Assembly: GCA_001799475.1 (NCBI GenBank)
Contig: MGTN01000152.1
Location: forward strand, 6,400-14,317
DNA: 7,918 bases
Direction: 5' to 3'
Origin: Desulfovibrionales bacterium GWA2_65_9
Lineage (GTDB): Bacteria; Desulfobacterota; Desulfovibrionia; Desulfovibrionales; Desulfovibrionaceae
The position numbers were made by a program, and so were the translations under genes. Positions 6,445 to 7,918 of the stretch are shown one piece after another. The stretch's first letter is position 1. The number at the start of each line of letters is the position of its first letter. The notes below the pieces were generated by a model. The model searched no databases. It saw only the letters and a list, made by a program, of their open reading frames with translations, and had not been told where the DNA came from.

Positions 6445-6591
6445 GGGCCTGTCTCTAAAAGCGTCTTTTGCCCCCTGGACGTCGTCACGAGCCGATTTCG
6501 GTCCAGGGCTGTACCGCAGAAGTACACTCCCTGGCCCCAAATAGGCTCACTCCTCGCCAGGGAACACAATCCATCTTTTGGAAACAGGCCC
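6445..6591. mobile_element. 147-bp MITE-like palindromic element between kdpB and kdpC
   Basis: Ends are GGGCCTGTCTCTAAAAG (6445-6461) and the inverse of GGGCCTGTTTCCAAAAG (6575-6591), matching at 15 of 17 positions. TAA directly flanks both sides (6442-6444 and 6592-6594), as expected for a 3-bp target duplication. The two halves align as inverted copies along most of their length and meet at GTACCGCAGAAGTAC, centred on 6518, the exact midpoint. Each half holds an 8-bp stem with a 20-base loop: 6473-6480 with 6501-6508, and 6528-6535 with 6556-6563. There is no plausible coding frame. A TNA-type duplication with such ends recalls IS5-family elements (IS1031/IS427 groups), so a non-autonomous element mobilised by such a transposase is likely; the parent is not in the window. 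Excision in silico restores TAAGGAGG as a stop plus ribosome-binding site for kdpC. Confidence 0.8.
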
Positions 6592-6606
6592 TAAGGAGGC
6601 ATCGCA

Positions 6607-7245
6607 ATGCTCAAGGACATGCTGACCATCCTGGGGCGCCAACTGCGCCCGGCGTTTTCCATGCTCATTGTGCTCTCGCTCCTCACCGGACTCATCTATC
6701 CCTCGGCCATCACCCTGGCGGCCAAGGTGTTGTTCCCGCATCAGGCCGAGGGCAGCCTCATTACGGACAAGGGCACGGTCATCGGGTCCGAGCTTATCGG
6801 TCAGCAGTTTACGGACCACGGCCTTTTCTGGGGCCGGCCCTCGGCCACATCACCCCAACCGTACAACGCCTCGGCCAGCGGCGGCTCCAACCTGGCCCCG
6901 GCGGGCAAGGCGCAGCTCAAGGCCGTAGCTGAGCGCGTTGCCGCACTGCGCGCGTCCGATCAGATGGGCGACCCCGGCAACGCCGCGCCCATCCCGGCGG
7001 ACCTGGTGACGGCCTCGGGCTCGGGGCTTGATCCGCACATCAGCCCGGAGGCGGCGCTGTGGCAGGTTTCCCGCGTGGCCCATGCGCGCAGCCTGGACGA
7101 GGCGAAGCTCAGGGCGCTTGTTGCCCGGCACACGGAAGCGCGCCAACTGGGCATTCTGGGCGAACCTCGCGTCAATGTGCTGCGGCTGAACAGGGCCCTT
7201 GATTCCCTGGCCGCGAGCGCAGAGAATACCCCGGCCCGGCCTTAG
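6607..7245 (+). CDS. kdpC: KdpC, accessory subunit of the K+-transporting ATPase
   Basis: A 212-residue protein with one N-terminal membrane helix (about residues 15-37, AFSMLIVLSLLTGLIYP) and a periplasmic domain, the standard KdpC layout (E. coli 190). Family blocks are GSLI, GSELIGQQF, FWGRPSATSPQPYNASASGGSN, LVTASGSGLDPHISPEAAL and GEPRVNVLRLN, shown here in part. It binds next to KdpA and is needed for assembly and high-affinity transport; its exact role in the cycle is debated. ATG 6607 follows AAGGAGG (6593-6599) with seven bases between. That site sits immediately outside the inserted 147-bp element, which now separates kdpC from kdpB by 162 bases. Before the insertion the gap would have been 12 bases, so translational coupling to kdpB has probably been lost. 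The C-terminal tail (SLAASAENTPARP) is slightly extended. Confidence 0.97.
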   Translation: MLKDMLTILGRQLRPAFSMLIVLSLLTGLIYPSAITLAAKVLFPHQAEGSLITDKGTVIGSELIGQQFTDHGLFWGRPSATSPQPYNASASGGSNLAPAGKAQLKAVAERVAALRASDQMGDPGNAAPIPADLVTASGSGLDPHISPEAALWQVSRVAHARSLDEAKLRALVARHTEARQLGILGEPRVNVLRLNRALDSLAASAENTPARP

Positions 7246-7285
7246 GCGAACCCGACAGGGAGCCCTTCAGGGAAAAGGAACTGAC

Positions 7286-7918
7286 ATGGCCTCATCCGAC
7301 GAAAAGCGTGCCCCAGACAGGCGACCTGACCCCGACGCCCTGCTGAACCTGGCCAACAAGGAGGAGCGCCGACGCGGTCTGGGCGCGCGCGGGCGGCTGC
7401 GCATCTTTTTCGGGGCCGCCCCGGGCGTGGGCAAGACCTACGCCATGCTCACCGAGGCCTACACCCAGCAGGCCGAGGGCCGCGACGTGCTGGCCGGAGT
7501 GGTGGAGACCCACGGCCGGGGCGAAACCGAGGCGCTCCTGGCGGGCATCGAGGTGCTGCCCAGGGCCACAGTGGAGTACAAGGGCCACCAGTTGCACGAA
7601 TTCGCCCTCGACGCGGCGCTCTCACGGCGCCCCGCGCTCATTCTCATGGACGAGCTGGCCCACACCAACGCCCCTGGCTCACGCCACGAGAAACGCTGGC
7701 AGGACGTGCTGGAGTTGCTCGACCAGAACATCGATGTGTACACCACCATGAACGTGCAGCATGTGGAGAGCGTCTCCGACGTGGTGGCGCAGATCACTGG
7801 CATCACCGTGCGCGAGACCGTGCCCGACTCCGTGCTCGAAGAAGCACACGAGCTGGTGCTGGTGGACCTGACCCCGGACGACCTCTTGAAGCGCCTGCGC
7901 GAGGGCAAGGTCTACGTG
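7286..7918 (+). CDS. kdpD: KdpD, K+/turgor-responsive sensor kinase (N-terminal 211 residues, 3' partial)
   Basis: The frame runs off the right edge; family members are about 900 residues. Only the cytoplasmic N-terminal KdpD domain is visible. It contains the Walker A motif GAAPGVGKT (43-51), the Walker B-like LILMDELAHTN with Asp122-Glu123, and the blocks VVETHGR, APGSRHEKRWQDV, TTMNVQHVES, VRETVPDSV and LREGKVYV, all closely matching E. coli KdpD. The start ATG 7286 has AAGGAA five bases upstream and lies 40 bases after the kdpC stop. The protein phosphorylates KdpE to induce the operon. The N-terminal domain is also reported, from memory, to act as a serine kinase on KdpB. The membrane helices, histidine kinase core and kdpE would lie beyond the window. 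Confidence 0.97.
   Translation, partial: MASSDEKRAPDRRPDPDALLNLANKEERRRGLGARGRLRIFFGAAPGVGKTYAMLTEAYTQQAEGRDVLAGVVETHGRGETEALLAGIEVLPRATVEYKGHQLHEFALDAALSRRPALILMDELAHTNAPGSRHEKRWQDVLELLDQNIDVYTTMNVQHVESVSDVVAQITGITVRETVPDSVLEEAHELVLVDLTPDDLLKRLREGKVYV

Noticed and set aside
6468..6932. Open frame of 154 codons starting inside the 147-bp element and overlapping kdpC
   Set aside because: It is a shadow of kdpC in another frame, with no ribosome-binding site or recognisable domain.

Overview
The window is GC-rich bacterial DNA dominated by the 5' part of a high-affinity potassium uptake operon, in the order small ORF – kdpF – kdpA – kdpB – kdpC – kdpD, all on the + strand. Upstream lie the 3' end of an unrelated signalling gene (HEAT repeats plus a receiver domain) and a degenerate IS3-family insertion sequence on the - strand. 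The high GC, the HEAT-receiver fusion and the sequence style suggest a proteobacterium, possibly a Desulfovibrio-like deltaproteobacterium. That placement is an impression, because no rRNA or other marker gene is present.

Layout. 1-1009: C-terminal part of the HEAT-repeat/response-regulator protein, open at the left edge. 1010-1249: AT-richer non-coding DNA. 1250-2171: a 922-bp IS3-type element whose orfA and orfB have been fused by an internal deletion and then frameshifted, so it cannot make its own transposase. 2172-2284: kdp promoter/leader, with a T-rich box resembling the E. coli KdpE operator and a perfect 6-bp hairpin touching the first Shine-Dalgarno sequence. 2285-2404: a 39-residue single-span membrane peptide, unassigned. 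2401-2493 kdpF, 2493-4280 kdpA, 4309-6444 kdpB, 6607-7245 kdpC, and 7286 to the right edge kdpD (sensor, N-terminal 211 residues only).

How the genes work together. KdpA is the K+-selective channel-like subunit, KdpB the P-type ATPase that energises it, KdpC the single-span accessory subunit and KdpF the small lipid-like stabilising peptide. KdpD senses K+/turgor stress and, through KdpE (not in the window), induces the operon. The catalytic and selectivity motifs checked in KdpA and KdpB are present, so the pump looks functional.

The most notable structure is a 147-bp element at 6445-6591 between kdpB and kdpC. It has 17-bp terminal inverted repeats (15/17 matching), is flanked by a TAA direct repeat, and is an imperfect palindrome along most of its length. 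The left TAA is the kdpB stop codon. Removing the element and one TAA restores a compact kdpB-kdpC junction in which the stop runs directly into the kdpC Shine-Dalgarno. It is therefore best read as a MITE-like insertion that landed exactly on the stop codon and left both genes readable. A second point of interest is the unassigned 39-residue membrane peptide translationally coupled to kdpF.
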